Notes under the pieces: model-generated
The model's input: only the letters and a program-made list of their open reading frames with translations
Told to the model about the DNA's origin: nothing
The model's database searches: none
Assembly (NCBI GenBank): GCA_030998225.1
Contig: JAPYXD010000484.1
Coordinates: 806,001 to 870,000, forward strand
Source: Diplolepis rosae
Lineage: Eukaryota > Arthropoda > Insecta > Hymenoptera > Diplolepididae
Direction of reading: 5' to 3'
DNA: 64,000 nt
Part shown: positions 1-11,436 of the stretch, one piece after another
How positions within the stretch are numbered: position 1 is the stretch's first letter
Layout: each line of letters starts with the position of its first letter
Program-made: the position numbers and the translations under genes

Positions 1-283
1 TTAGTTTAAATACCTTCACTGGTTACTCAAAATGGCGCCAGTGCCTGTTTGAGGTAATTTATTGAAATTAGATAAGATTATTTCGCGGATTCAATAGTGC
101 GATTCTTGTAAAGTAATAAAGTAAAATATAAGTAGAGATTAAATAAGTAAGCGATATTTTATTCTAATTGAGACTGGATCGTCTTACACTCTTGTCCCTT
201 GCGTGATGTACTCACGCGCACACAACCAAACACTGTTTCCACTTTTCTATTAGTTTTAACAAGAGAAAATAACGGTTGGTTTT

Positions 284-690
284 TAACCCTCCGTTACCAA
301 ACTTAAAAATTGTTGCACGGTTACCAAACCCTAGAGGATTTCCCTCTGTGTGTTAGAACATCTGCAGTGTTGCCAAATGTGGCGATTACTTGGCTGAACG
401 TGCAGCATCAAGATATGGCAATACCGCACTGTAGAACTCAAGCTATTTCCATTGCACGAAAGCCAAACTATGAAGGGATTCCCTCAGAATCCACGTCACC
501 TTTAGTTTAGAAAAGTGATTATTGAATGAGTATTCTATTTGAACGTTTTTTATTGCTACAAAAAGCTTCAGGAATAATTCGTGGAAAGGTATTCAAACGG
601 ACCAGACTGTGTGAAGCGTAAACTAGAAGTTATTTCGAAAAAACTGACCCCACTGAGGGAATCCTTCATATGTTTGGTAACGGAGGGTTA
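284..690. mobile_element. Miniature inverted-repeat element with TTAA-type ends (piggyBac-like MITE)
   Basis: Positions 284-302 and 672-690 are exact 19-bp inverted repeats, reading TAACCCTCCGTTACCAAAC from the left. The left end sits in TTAA (283-286) and the right end in TTAG. That fits a piggyBac-type TTAA target with one later substitution, or a TA duplication. A second, shorter inverted repeat around the motif TGAGGGAATCC lies inside (about 471-488 and 653-670). No transposase is encoded, so the element is non-autonomous. The piggyBac assignment rests only on the CCCT start and the TTAA. Confidence 0.7.
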
Positions 691-1966
691 GCCAGAAAAG
701 GGTTGATTGCTTTTAAACTCGTTCTTTCCACCGCTAAAATTTCCCTATTAAATGTAATTCAAATATTTTATGAAAATTATCACTACCGTTTTGAGATGCG
801 GTAGTATTAATTTTCTGCGATTTCTCGCTGCTTTGTGCCGTTTTATTTTGGTGAAGGAAAACCGCGGAAAACACTCAGAAGACTGCAATTTTGATTATTT
901 TTTATTCGGCTCATAAGCTCATCACCAGGTGAGCAAGGTTGGGATTTTTTCTTATTAAGGAGGTTAGGATTGGACGAAATAGAAGTAGCAGGGATAACAT
1001 GGGAAACTGTGTAATCGCTGATCTAGTAATCCGCCTTTTTGCTGATCTTTAGGTGTCATTGGATACCTTCATCCTTGCTATTATGGCGAAAGGAAGTGGC
1101 TCTCAACTATCATTAGACGCATAATCATCAATTATTTCAGAAACGATTTTTAGTTTCTTTTATATTTCAATTTGGATTAAAATATTTTAGCTTGTCTGAA
1201 CTTTAATTATTATTTATAATTAATATGTTAATGAAATTGTCAATATAACAATTTCCTTGTTCAGACGAATTTTATTTGGTGTCTTAAAAAGCACGTGGCT
1301 TTTATTGCGGTAAGTCAGTCGGCATAAGCATTTAGGCTCGGATGGATGCGGGGAAGGGGATAGGTATATGCTGGACTTCGCGCTGAGCTGCAGAGCTGAA
1401 TCATGTCATTCCTGAAATTAAACAGGATCCGTGCATATATTTACTCCCCTCGGTACGCGCCTGGGCGTGCGAAAGACTAAAGCAAGCCAACAGCAGAAAG
1501 GCGGTTATGGAGCGCAATGTTAGCTTGAGCTGCAGGGAAATGATCCCCACCCCTCTCCTCCAGACTTCATTCTCTCTTGCACTCCTTCTTTCTCTTCCTT
1601 ACATTTCTTTCCATGTTCACATCATTCTTATTTTCTTATTTTTCTCGTTCTCTTATTCATCCGTTTATTCATGCGGTGATTTCGTGGCGGTAGGCATATA
1701 ACATGACTACATAAATGGTAATATATTTTTGAGGTTATTTTTTGATTTCATATAGTAGAGGTGTCAGATCCCGCTATTGAGTGACTGAATCAAATTTCTG
1801 TTTGGCATTGATACTACTGTAGGCAAAAACTAAGGTAAATTTTTAATTTAAACTTCGCGGGCTAACCGATTCGGGCAAACTCTTTTATTTTTAGGTTGGT
1901 CCTACTGTTACTGACATCTGTGCCCAATTTCATGTCAATGTCATCATTTGTTACATAGTTACGATT
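691..1966. other. Unassigned AT-rich sequence
   Basis: I see no convincing gene, RNA or element end here. A 64-codon open frame around 1507-1701 is low-complexity and leucine/phenylalanine-rich and looks like chance. Confidence 0.5.
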
Positions 1967-2474
1967 GTGTTTTCTAAACGAAAAAAATTTGGCAAAAAAG
2001 TAGTGCCTTTATCGCAGTTTGTGGATCAATTTGTGAATCCAGTTCGTGAAACTGGATCGTTATTGGACAGAACAAACCATTCACGTTCTCGTTCAGTACG
2101 CTCAGTCGAAAACATTGCTGCTATTGTCCAGAGTGTGCTTGAACATCCATCAACATCAACTCGCCATCGTTCTCAGGAACTGAAAATTCCTCGCACTGCT
2201 CTAAAGAGAATTTTGCATAAAGACCTGAAGCCTCATGATCATCCAATGTACTATTTTTGAAAATCAAATAATCAGCAGAAATTCTGATGTCAATTGGCCG
2301 CCTTGGAGCTGTGATTTGACCCCATTGGACCATTTTTTGTGGAGATCCGTTGAAGATGAGTGTTATGGTGACCATCCAGAGACGATTGACACCTTGAAAC
2401 ACGAAATCGACGTTGCCATTCATGGGATTGAAGCCCAAACTATCGAAAATACACTGAAAAATTGCGTTGATTGA
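1967..2474 (+). pseudogene. Tc1/mariner transposase remnant, internally deleted
   Basis: The first half (1967-2260) encodes the N-terminal helix-turn-helix part of a mariner-type transposase, with the recognisable stretch VRSVENIAAIVQSV followed by a second HTH region. The second half (2235-2474, another frame) carries the C-terminal catalytic neighbourhood, NWPPWSCDLTPLDHFLW, which holds the third acidic residue. The central part with the first two catalytic aspartates is missing: the frame jumps from the end of the DNA-binding domain straight to the third-acid region. The copy totals about 170 codons against roughly 340 for the family, so it is inactive. I did not identify terminal repeats. 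Confidence 0.8.
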
Positions 2475-3839
2475 ATGGTGTCTGTGAGGCCAGTCGTGGC
2501 AGTAATTTGAATGACACTACATGCTCATGTATTTTATGGATGCCTTCATGGTAATGGTCTATGTAACCATGCTTCTCCTAGTGGTGTTTTTCTTAGATGG
2601 CCATTGTTACGAAATCACCATGAGATTTCTTCCACAGGCTTCATTGATTGTAGCCATGTTGTCGGAGTATTTTATCTAATATGGCGGCTTGGTATCTTAA
2701 TCTGTTTCAGTATAAAAAGGCCGCAACCGCACAATTTTGGCAAATTTAATAATTAATTCGTTATAGGAAATCATATGAGTGAAGGAGAACTTCTTAGACT
2801 TTTCATGGTATGGTATGATACATCTCAGGCGGTCACGGTACTTTTTATCCCTAGGTGGTTCGAGTTACGCTCTGGCCATGTTGTAGAGTGTCCGCTGTTG
2901 GTGATACCCTGCACTATGCAAGGTGTCACATTGCAATTATTTTCATGATTGGGTTATAATTCATTATGGTTTCTCTCGGTGGGTGTGATTTATTTCTTTC
3001 ATGAGTGGGAGTGGCTGTAAGCTTGCTAATGCTAAACTCGTCGTACTTTCTGTGATCATTCTTCTTTTAATTCTATCGTTTCATGTATTAATTTATTGTG
3101 GCTGCCATTATGACGGTTCTTCATTTGTATATGTTCATAAATATATATATATAATGACGTATAGTGGTTTGTTTTAAATTCCGGAAAAATTTTTGTCCAA
3201 GTGAGTGCCTGTCCTCCCTCCTCAGAAGTGTCGTTGTCCTCGACGACTGTGCATCTGTTTACGCAATTCTAATATTTGTTGCTGGACATGTTAATATTCT
3301 TCGTTGAGGGTGAACTTCTTCTGTGCATGTTAGGTTGCTTGCTGAAAGGGGTCGTAGTTCTACATCTTTTTGGCTTTCTTCAATGTTTAGGTTTTTCTTG
3401 TTGCAGATTTTGCAGTTTCTGCGTAGAAATCTTTGCCCACAGTATATAACGGTTGTTATTAGTGATATGGATTAAATTTTAGGCCCTCCTAGCCAATAAT
3501 TTTGGATTAATGATCTTCCAGGGTGAGAAGTTGTTCTTCTATAGTAGAGAGTGATTCTTCCGTGTCTAAATTTTTTAATTGTCCATTCTTTTCAGTTTCC
3601 CATAAGAATAGTTTTATTCTGGGAATCGAAATGGTTTTATAAATGATCGGGGAAATTTTTGATATATTTAATGACCTCCTCTCGGACTGGTACCTTGACG
3701 AAGTGCTTCTCTTGGCTATGCCAAAAAAGGACGGGTGGGGAGGCTTAGCAGACGGCCCTCGGGTCATGGAGGTTGTAGTGTCCGGATGAATCGGTGAACA
3801 AATGCAGGGGGCTCGATAGACGGGCATCTTCCCATTGCG
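2475..3839. other. Unassigned sequence
   Basis: No gene or element is recognised. GC content rises from about 3,650, which may mark the untranslated 5' end of the following LINE. The 115-codon minus-strand frame at 3507-3854 has no recognisable domain. Confidence 0.4.
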
Positions 3840-4253
3840 TCCATCCCCATGCATGAAGAAGGATGTATGCCCCAGGCAGCGGCGCTAAGAATGAGTCTGC
3901 GAGTGTCTGTGAGGAATGAGTGAACTGACTGAATGACAGCGCCGCCTGACTGTGATATGTGTCCTTCGAATGTGAGAGGAGAACTTATAGACGGTCTCCC
4001 TCTTGAAAGAGACTAAGAGCGAATTGGTGTATGGAATCTCCTGGGGGACACTACAAAAGCCTCCGCAGTCTGTGACCAAGAACAGCCCAAACGATCGTTT
4101 CCGTATTCCGGGACCGGCTAAGCGGAGATTGGGCCTCAGGGAACTGGGGTAGGACTTCGGTCCGAGGGTACACCCGTTCCCAACTTTTCCGACCAGCTCC
4201 TCTACGCACGATGCGCTGGTGAAATTGATTTATGAATATTAAAAAAAAAAACT

Positions 4254-5443
4254 GTGAGGAAAGTGGACTTGGGTGCTTCATCAGGAGCTGAGGGATGGAA
4301 GGACGTCCTTCAGCTCCTGAAGGAGCAAAACGAGAAAATGGAAAAGTTAGCCAGGGCCCTGAGCGTAATACAAAAGGGTATGCTCAGGAATAACCCTGGC
4401 TTTGTAAAAGACTCGGTCAATGAGGCAGCTGAGGTGTTGGGCGGTATGCTCAACACCCACAGGTGCCTACTTGAAAGCGAGGTAGAACTCCAGAAGAAGC
4501 TGGAAACCCACCCCGCCTCGAAAAAGATGGGTATCTTCCGGAGACCGCGCTCTGCGTCTCTGGGAGACACCCCGAAAACGCAGACAAAAGGTGAGAAGAG
4601 GGCAGCCCCCCCCCCCCTCAGGAAATAACTCCTAAGAGGGGGAAAGGCGGCCCGTCACCGTCGTATGCACAGGTGGCCAAGAGCCAGGCCCCAATTAAAG
4701 ATGGGGACTGGCAAGTGGTCGCCAAAAAGAACAAAAGTAAAAGAAAAAAGTGGTAACGGAGAGAAGGTCGAAGAGCCCTGGGCAAGAAGCACAGGGTACA
4801 AACGACAAGAGTACCCCGAAGCGCTCCTCACCCGCCAGGTCGGGCGTCTATCCGGAGGACCGGGAAGGAAGAAGTCCTTCTGGTCCTCAAAAAGGGGGGA
4901 GACGTTTCGGCCTTCCGAAAGGAGCTCGACCTGGCGGCCGGGGAAAGGGCGCAAATTTCAGCCCTAGTCTCGACGAGGTCCCTCGAAATTAGGGACCTCG
5001 ACGAGACAGTTGAGAAAGAAGAGATCGTGTCTGCCCTGTGCTTGGCACTGGGCAGACCGGCACTTGAAGGATCCTGCAGACTCTTCACCCGCTTTGGTGG
5101 GGTGAAGACTGCAGTGATCAGGCTAGCTGAGGTAGACGCCGTGCGTCTGCTTCAGCTAGGTAAATTGAGGATCGGGTGGGTTGCGTGCCGCATTCGCGAG
5201 CACGCGGAAGTCGCCCGCTGCTTCAGGTGCCTTGGGTACGGCCACGGGTCCCGGGGCAGCAGCAACCCCGACAGGAAAAACGCCTGTTGGAGGTGCAGCG
5301 GCACGGGACACTTGGCCAAGAATTGAAGGCGCCACCAAGGTGCCTGACATGCAAAGACAGGGGCGACAATGAGGTCGCCCATGTGTCAGGGAGCGGCTCC
5401 TGCCCGGTCTTCCGGGAAGAGCTTCGGAGGTTGAGAGGCAGGA
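4254..5443 (+). pseudogene. LINE ORF1 (gag-like nucleic-acid-binding protein), broken
   Basis: The first frame (4254-4628) is charged and has coiled-coil character. It is lost at a run of C (about 4608-4617), a likely slippage frameshift. The middle continues in another frame through 5027-5326 and ends in zinc knuckles: CFRCLGYGHGSRG (first knuckle, last cysteine missing), CWRCSGTGHLAKN (the next codon, expected to be the final cysteine, is a TGA stop at 5324-5326), then a third cysteine cluster in a shifted frame near 5340-5400. In R1-clade elements this protein packages the element RNA and helps direct it to the target. The three-knuckle order supports the clade; the breaks make it a pseudogene. 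Confidence 0.8.
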
Positions 5444-5444
5444 A

Positions 5445-6060
5445 TTGAAGTACCTGCAGCTCAACCTCGGAAGGCGGAAGGATGCCCAGGACCTCCTGAT
5501 GCAGACTGCCAGGGAGAGGGGGGCCGATGTACTGCTCATTAGTGAGCAGTACAAGTGGTCCGAAAACTCTGCTTGGTATCAGGATGCATCAAGGCGGGCC
5601 GGCATCCTTCTTTGTAACCCTGATTTGGGCGTCGGGGACTTCCTGGAGACCGTCGCAGGGTTCGTTTGGGTGGAGGTGGCGGGTGTGCGTGTGTACAGCT
5701 GCTACTTCTCCCCGGCGATCCCTTCGATGTCTTTGGGACCCAGATCCTCCTCCTTGAGGAAAGCCTCCGTGAGGCCATCGGGCGATCCCTCATAGTGGGT
5801 GACTTTAATAGCAAGTCGCCAGAGTGAAGTTAGGCCCACCTAGATAGGAGGGGAATATTGGTTGGCGAGATGGCCGCTAGGAACGACCTGATCGTCTTGA
5901 ATCAGGGCGGGGAATTCACGTTCAGACGAGGAGCAGGGGGTCAATAATTGATCCCCTAATTGCCGCACCTCGCCTCTCTTCAAGGATAAGCGACAGGTCG
6001 GTTCTCGAGGCAATAACCTTGAATGACCACCGGTGCATCGAATTTACTCTAGAACAACGG
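5445..6060 (+). pseudogene. LINE ORF2, AP-endonuclease domain, broken
   Basis: The frame opens with KYLQLNLGRRKDAQDLL and continues with ADVLLISEQYKW, the usual start of an R1-type apurinic-like endonuclease, which nicks target DNA to prime reverse transcription. The first frame ends at 5795. The conserved GDFNSKSPE motif follows at about 5803-5827 in another frame, with a stop in place of the next expected tryptophan. The terminal motif with the catalytic histidine, LNDHRCIEF, is at about 6016-6045. The domain order is right, but the domain is split by at least two frame changes. Confidence 0.75.
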
Positions 6061-8424
6061 TGTCAAGCGGTGGATAAGGGTAGGGGCGGCGAAGGAAGGA
6101 GCCCCTCCTGGAAGACGAGACGACTCAGCAGGGAAAGACTTCGCGAATTCCTCGAAGAAACTAGGCTCATTGATGAGCTTGGTTGGGTCTGCCCTGCTGG
6201 GTCGTTTGAAGCTACTGTGCGCTCGGCGAGGCAGAAGGTGGTCGCGGCTTGCGACAACTCGATGCCTCGCCGTTAGCGCAGGCAAGCAAAAGGTTCGATG
6301 TACTGGTGGAACGACCAGTTGGCAGCCCTACGTCCAGAATGCCTCGCAGCGCGGCGAAAATTCACCCGCTCCAAGGGGGATGCTATGCTGCACGAGGCAT
6401 GGAAAGAGGCAAAAACAGCTTTGAGGCGAGGCATAAATAAAAGCCGACTTCAATGCTGGAAAGACTTGATCGGTGAGGTCGAGAAGGACCCATGGGGTCT
6501 CGCCTTCAAAATAGTCACCAAGAGATTGGTGGCTAGAAGAAAGACCCCGGGCCTGGATAATCCCGATCGAGTCCAGTACATTGTGCGTAGCTTGTTTCCA
6601 CACGTGGAGCCGTTCCAAAGACAGAACTAAAGAGAGCGGGTGGAAGGCTTAAGGCAAATACAGCGCCGGGTATCGACGGGGTGCCGAACGAGATCCTCAA
6701 AGAGGTGATCGGGGCGTACCCAGAGATCCTCCTAGAAGCCTTTAACTCCTGTCTTCGGGAGGGGAGGTTCTTCGCAAATTGGAAGAAGCAGAGGTTGGTC
6801 CTGCTGAGAAAGGGCAACAAACCTCTAGGGGTTGCCTCGTCGTATAGACAAATATGCTTATTGGATACGATGGGGAAGCTTCTGGAGGAATTGATTCTAC
6901 AACGGCTTCAGGCTCTCTTGGTCGGGGAGAACGGTTTCTCGGAAAACCAGTTCGGAGTCAGGAAAGGCAGGTCCACTGTGGACGCCATTCAAGCTGTGGT
7001 TAACATCGCCACAAATGCAAGAAAAGGAACTGGTAAGCGTAGGGGATTTTAAGCGATGATTAGCATTGACATATGCAATGCGTTCAATACCGCGAGATGG
7101 GAGATCTGCATCGAGGCGATGATGCGGAAAAAGGTTCCAGACTACCTATTGCGAATGATAGATGACTATCTGAGGGACAGGTGGGTGATATACGAGGGCG
7201 ACAAGTGGTCTCTTAGAGAAGAGATGACATGTGGCGCTCCTCAAGGGTCGCGGGTGGGTCCACTCGTTTGGAACGTCATGTAAGATGACTTTCTGCGCAT
7301 GGACTTGCCTGCTGGAACGAGCATCGTGGGCTTCGCGGATGACGCACTTGTTGTGTGCGCCGCTGACGACGTCGGAATCGTAGAGCTGAGGATCAATGAA
7401 AGTCTGTGGCGAACAAGGCGCTGGTTGGATATCAGAGGCCTTAAAATGGCCCATGAGAAAAACGAGGCTTTGCTCGTTACGGACAGGAGATCCTTCCAAT
7501 ACCCTAGGATCGTTCTCGGAGAGCATGAAGTCGAGTGGAAAATAAGCATTAAGTACCTGGGGGTGCAGCTGGATCGTAGGCTTAGCTTTGGTGAACACCT
7601 AAAGATCGCAGCTGCCAAAGCCATCCAATGTGGAGCGAACTTGGCTCGGCTTATGCCGAACATTGGTATACCCAGGGAAGCGAAAAGAAGATTGGTGGCG
7701 AGCGCGGTCCATTCGAAGCTGCTTTATGCAGCTCCGGTCTGGGCCAATGCCTTGCAAAACCATGCTATCCAGAAGAGGCTGTTCTCGGCGCAGAGACTTG
7801 TCGCGCTGAGAATAGTTTCAGCATATAGAACTATCTCGACAAGCGCTGTGTTGGTCCTGGCGAGCGTCCCGCGAATAGATTTATTGGCGGAGGAAAGGCA
7901 GGAGACCTTTCAGCTTCGTAAGGAGCTTACCTGCGCCGACCTGTAGGAAATCGCTCGCGCAAAGGAGGCCATCCGCAAGGATGGATGGCGCAGACTCGTC
8001 GAGAAGTGGCAGATGAGATGGCATGGTGAGCAGACAGGGAGATGGACACACCGTCTAATCCCGGAGTTCGCCACCTCGCTGAATAGAAAGCACGGGGAAA
8101 TCGGCTTTTATTTGGCGCAAGCGCTCTCGGGCCATGGCTGTTTCAACGCGTACCTGAGGCGCTTTAATAAGAGCTTTAATAAGTTGCTACTGCGATTTCC
8201 CGGTGGATAACGCGGAGCACGAACTCTTCGTCTGCGCAAAATGGGGTGTGACTAGGGAGGTCCTCGGTCAGGCAGTGGATTCCGAGCTTACTCCTGACAC
8301 GATGGTCCCTCTCATGCTCCAGTCTGAACGGTTCTGGACGCTCATCGAGTCATTCGTCACACTTGTGATGAAGACGAGGGAGCTTGATGGGCGTCGAGAG
8401 CGTAACAACGGGGAGGGCCAGTAG
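6061..8424 (+). pseudogene. LINE ORF2, reverse transcriptase and C-terminal region, broken
   Basis: After a linker, the reverse transcriptase starts near 6,655 with APGIDGVPNEILKEV, followed by SYRQICLLDTMGKLLE, then DICNAFNTARW (7070-7100) carrying the first catalytic aspartate, GAPQGSRVGPLVWN (7230-7275), and the active site FADDALVV at about 7336. Stops occur at about 7050, 7280 and 7944. The C-terminal part (7945-8424) includes AEHELFVCAKW, the His/Cys motif typical of R1-clade C-termini. No RNase H domain is visible, as expected for R1. All catalytic motifs can be read, but the protein cannot be made from this copy. Confidence 0.85.
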
Positions 8425-8710
8425 AAATCGCATCGGGGCCTCCACCCGCGGTTCTGCGCCCTTGTCGGACTTGGCTGTTCGCGTCTGCCGGGGGAGGAAT
8501 TTTCTTGTTCCCCCCTAGGTTGGCGCGGCTAGTCGGTCTGCCGAACGGGCGTGCAGCCGCGGATGGGAGGACCAGGCGAACGGATGACGGAAGAGTCGTA
8601 CGCGACTTGAAGCCGGAACCAACCACCCGCGAAGTTCAAAGCCGAAAGGCGGTTCCGCGGGTGGTGTATTGGTTCGAGAGAGGGGTTTTTTTGGTTTTAA
8701 CAGGTATGCC
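8425..8710 (+). other. LINE 3' untranslated region
   Basis: This is GC-rich non-coding sequence after the ORF2 stop, up to the drop in GC near 8,700. The exact end is not defined because neither a tail nor a target duplication could be seen. Confidence 0.5.
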
Positions 8711-8766
8711 TAGACCCGTCCTAGGAGAGTTGAATAAATTCATGCATTTAATGATGAAATATGATT

Positions 8767-9960
8767 TTAGTAAATTAAATTTCCTGCTATTATTTCAATA
8801 TCACATTGATGTAAAATTTTTATTGAAGGGCATGTCAACATCAGACATTGACAAGACGTAGTTGTGACTATCTCGTGTATCGGATGAGTGTTTTCACAAA
8901 TAGTGTGATAGATCGTTTTCTGACAGACGTCGTAGTGGTTTTTATCGGCAATAAAGAATTTTCTTTCTTCTTCTGTCAAGGCGATGTACTGCTTCTTTGG
9001 TGTAATCAAAAGTGCTCCTGTATAGTTTTTTGAAATGTTTTGGTCAACGTGAAAAGGATATATTTTATATATTTGTAGCGCTTTTCTATTCAGTAATGGA
9101 ATATCTACTGGTATCAGTAGTTTTCCAAATGCAATTTTCATGTCTATTTTACCAATTTGCGAGAGTAATTCCGCTCTAATATGCGACGTAGGTATCGGGA
9201 ATTCATATTCTTCCATTTTGTGATCACTTCCTGCAGCTGGGCTTTGGAAATTGTCATAGGGTGTAATTTTCCTTCTCGTGCATATTCTGTTATTTTTATG
9301 AACTGTTTGAATGCTGCATGTAACTGCTGTAATTTTAGTTCAAAATGAATTGCCCATGGAACCATTTTTTTGTAGTACATGTAGTCGTTCCAATATTGAC
9401 CTTGTGTCTCTATTTTGCGAATAGTCTGATTGAATTCCTCCTGAATGGTTCGAATTTGATTAGTTTTCTTATTAAGGTCCTGATGAATGTTATTTACTTC
9501 TGATTTTATTATGTGTTTTGTTTCCCTATGATTTTACTGAGGTTACTCTGTTTTTCTTAGATCACGTTTATTTCCTTGTCGTATTCTTCTGCATCGTCGG
9601 AAGTTATTACTCCTATTACGGGCCCTAGAATACTGTCTATAAACCCTAGGAGGGGTGCTCTTCGTTTGTGCATGGTCCTGGGAGGGGGGGGGGGGTATTT
9701 CGTTGGGTATATCCTGGTGTAGTTTCATTAGTATTTCAGTAAAATCCTCATTTGTAGTCTGGAAAATGACATAACTTCTTGTTTAGTCGATCAAACTTCA
9801 GTATATCCGTGCAGTTTGTACTTTTTGAACGGTTTAGGCATGTTTCGTAAATATTTTGAAAATCCAACTTTATTTCTTTGTATTGAAGATGTTCCTGTGG
9901 TTTCTTTTTTTCAAAAGTAACATTTTCTAACATTATGGGAAAGTTAAGGGACATCCACAA
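8767..9960 (-). pseudogene. Orphan insect-retrovirus-type envelope (F-like) gene, truncated and frameshifted
   Basis: Read on the minus strand, 9960-9748 is the receptor/F2-like part. About 9663-9545 has a basic cleavage-like site followed by a hydrophobic glycine-rich stretch typical of the fusion peptide region of errantivirus and baculovirus F-type envelope proteins. From 9380 to 8767 follows the F1-like ectodomain with a cluster of cysteines. Frames change around 9,540 and 9,200, and the membrane anchor is missing at the low-coordinate end, where the LINE begins. The sequence differs clearly from the env of the adjacent provirus (10296-11427), so it comes from another element. No gag or pol of its own is seen nearby. 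It cannot encode a working protein. Confidence 0.7.
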
Positions 9961-10093
9961 TGAAATAATGTTGTTATGAAATCCAATGATGAAAGGGTTT
10001 GAGTTAAAGTGTTGTCGGGAAACTCAGCTACAAACAATTAATTCAGCTACAATTAATTGTCTACCACAAGGAGAAAAATTATATTTTATGCAT

Positions 10094-10268
10094 TGTTATG
10101 CGTAATAACGAAGAAAGAGAATTTAAGAATATTGCTGAGTCGTTTGTTTAGAAAGCTCAGTAGTTATAACTTTATTGTTCGGACAAGAACTGAGGAGCGG
10201 GCCCTGCTCTCTACATTATATAGGCCTCGAGTGCTAATAGAAGGGGTATCTTACCGTTAGGCATAATA
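10094..10268 (-). repeat. 3' LTR of the gypsy-type provirus
   Basis: This 175-bp repeat matches 15703-15877 with a small number of substitutions, so the insertion is old but not ancient. It starts TGTTATGC on the plus strand and ends GCATAATA, where the partner has GCATAACA. Confidence 0.92.
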
Positions 10269-10282
10269 TTCCCCTGTTTAGA
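10269..10282 (-). promoter_or_regulatory. Polypurine tract of the provirus
   Basis: On the minus strand the sequence AACAGGGGAA lies immediately before the 3' LTR. A purine run here is where plus-strand DNA synthesis starts in LTR retroelements. Confidence 0.6.
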
Positions 10283-10295
10283 ATGAATTTAATCG

Positions 10296-11427
10296 CTAAA
10301 TTTTGATACGTCTATTTTTGGGTGGTTCAGTTAGCAAAGTCTGAACGCTCACGTTGTAAGTGATCACATGCATGGGTGTGTCTATTTTAGTAGGTGATGG
10401 TTCAGAAATCTTTTCTAGTTTGATGTTATTTTTGCAAGCTAAGTCTAGGTCTAATTCTTTTAAAGGGATAACGATGTAGCCGTTCGTTATGGGTATAAAC
10501 GTTTCTCTGTGAAGCAAGAAGGGTGATTTCTTACATTTATTATTAACGTATCGCTTGAAAGGGGTTGCTTCGCAGGTTTCGCTGTCTAATTATTTAATAC
10601 TAGGTTGGTTTCTAGAACAAATTTTGTACTCGGAAATCTCCTTACAATTACTTACTGTCTCTTTGTCTGTTGGTACATAGGAGTCTGTATTTTATAACAT
10701 AGTCATGGTCTGGTATTATAGAAAAGTAAACATTCTGTACAGGATGGAGGATGGCAATTATTCTCTGGATTTGTCCCTCTTCTTTCTTTATAATCGGGAT
10801 AATGACAACGTACGTAAACAATCCTTTAATGATTGCTACGGACAGTTGACTTGACTTCAGATTTCCAGCTAGTTGTCGCTCGCTATTTAGATTGTTTAGT
10901 AGCTCCTTGTGATTGACTGATGAGGAATCCAAGATGAGTTTAAGAATTTTTGTGTCGTTTGACAACACGGTAGCTATATTCTTATTGTCACTGTAAACTT
11001 GATCAAATGCAGCATTTATTTGCCTCAAATAATTTTCGTTGAGGGTTCCAAAATTTTTTTTTGAAATATCTCCGACGAGCTTGGCTAATGCTCTTCGTTA
11101 CCTGGTTTGTTGTTTTTCTAAGAACTTCATGAGGATGGTATTTTTGTATCTTAATCTATTGTATCGATTCCTAACTAGATGTATTTCATACATAGGTGGA
11201 CATTCGTTATTGCATGCTATTTCAGCTAATCTAATAGTGGTGTCGATAGAAGTAAGTCGTTGGTCATTTGAAGTGAAATTTATCCCAATAACAAGTTTCC
11301 ATGTTTCGTGGTAAAGGTGAACCTTTGACTGTTCTTCTATATAAACATTCCCTTTAAGAGACGTCAGAGTATAATTCGCCTGACTAATCATAGCTAGTGC
11401 TAGCAGCGTTATCGTCTGTATCAGCAT
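10296..11427 (-). pseudogene. Provirus envelope (F-like fusion protein) gene, broken
   Basis: The minus-strand frame starts at 11427 with a hydrophobic signal peptide. A basic cleavage-like site and the following fusion-peptide region fall at about 11110-11040, where a stop codon interrupts the frame right at the cleavage site. The helical ectodomain continues at 11028-10648 but is shorter than usual and appears to contain an internal deletion. A further C-terminal piece lies at 10517-10296. Such proteins mediate cell entry in errantiviruses. This copy is inactive because of the stop, at least one frame change and the deletion. Its position after integrase and before the 3' LTR is the standard env location. 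Confidence 0.75.
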
Positions 11428-11436
11428 CTGAAAAAT

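Larger units (their letters stand above)
3840..8710 (+). mobile_element. R1-clade-like non-LTR retrotransposon, decayed
   Basis: This GC-richer block holds the two-gene layout of R1/TRAS/Waldo-type LINEs: a gag-like ORF1 with zinc knuckles, then ORF2 with an AP endonuclease, reverse transcriptase and a cysteine-histidine C-terminus. Both frames carry several stops and frameshifts. The 5' boundary is uncertain; about 400 bases of non-coding leader precede ORF1. The 3' end lies near 8,700 and no poly(A) tail is evident. There is no flanking 28S rDNA, so this is not an rDNA-resident R1. It abuts the truncated env gene at 8,767, so it or a deletion may have removed that gene's 3' end. Confidence 0.85.

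Noticed and set aside
3507..3854. 115-codon minus-strand gene
   Set aside because: No domain, no splice signals, and it overlaps the probable LINE leader.
5156..5554. 132-codon minus-strand frame
   Set aside because: Shadow of the GC-rich LINE gag and endonuclease region on the other strand.
7146..7663. Long minus-strand frames
   Set aside because: Shadows of the LINE reverse transcriptase, which has clear catalytic motifs on the plus strand.
3840..8710. rDNA-inserted R1 element
   Set aside because: No 28S rRNA sequence flanks it on either side.
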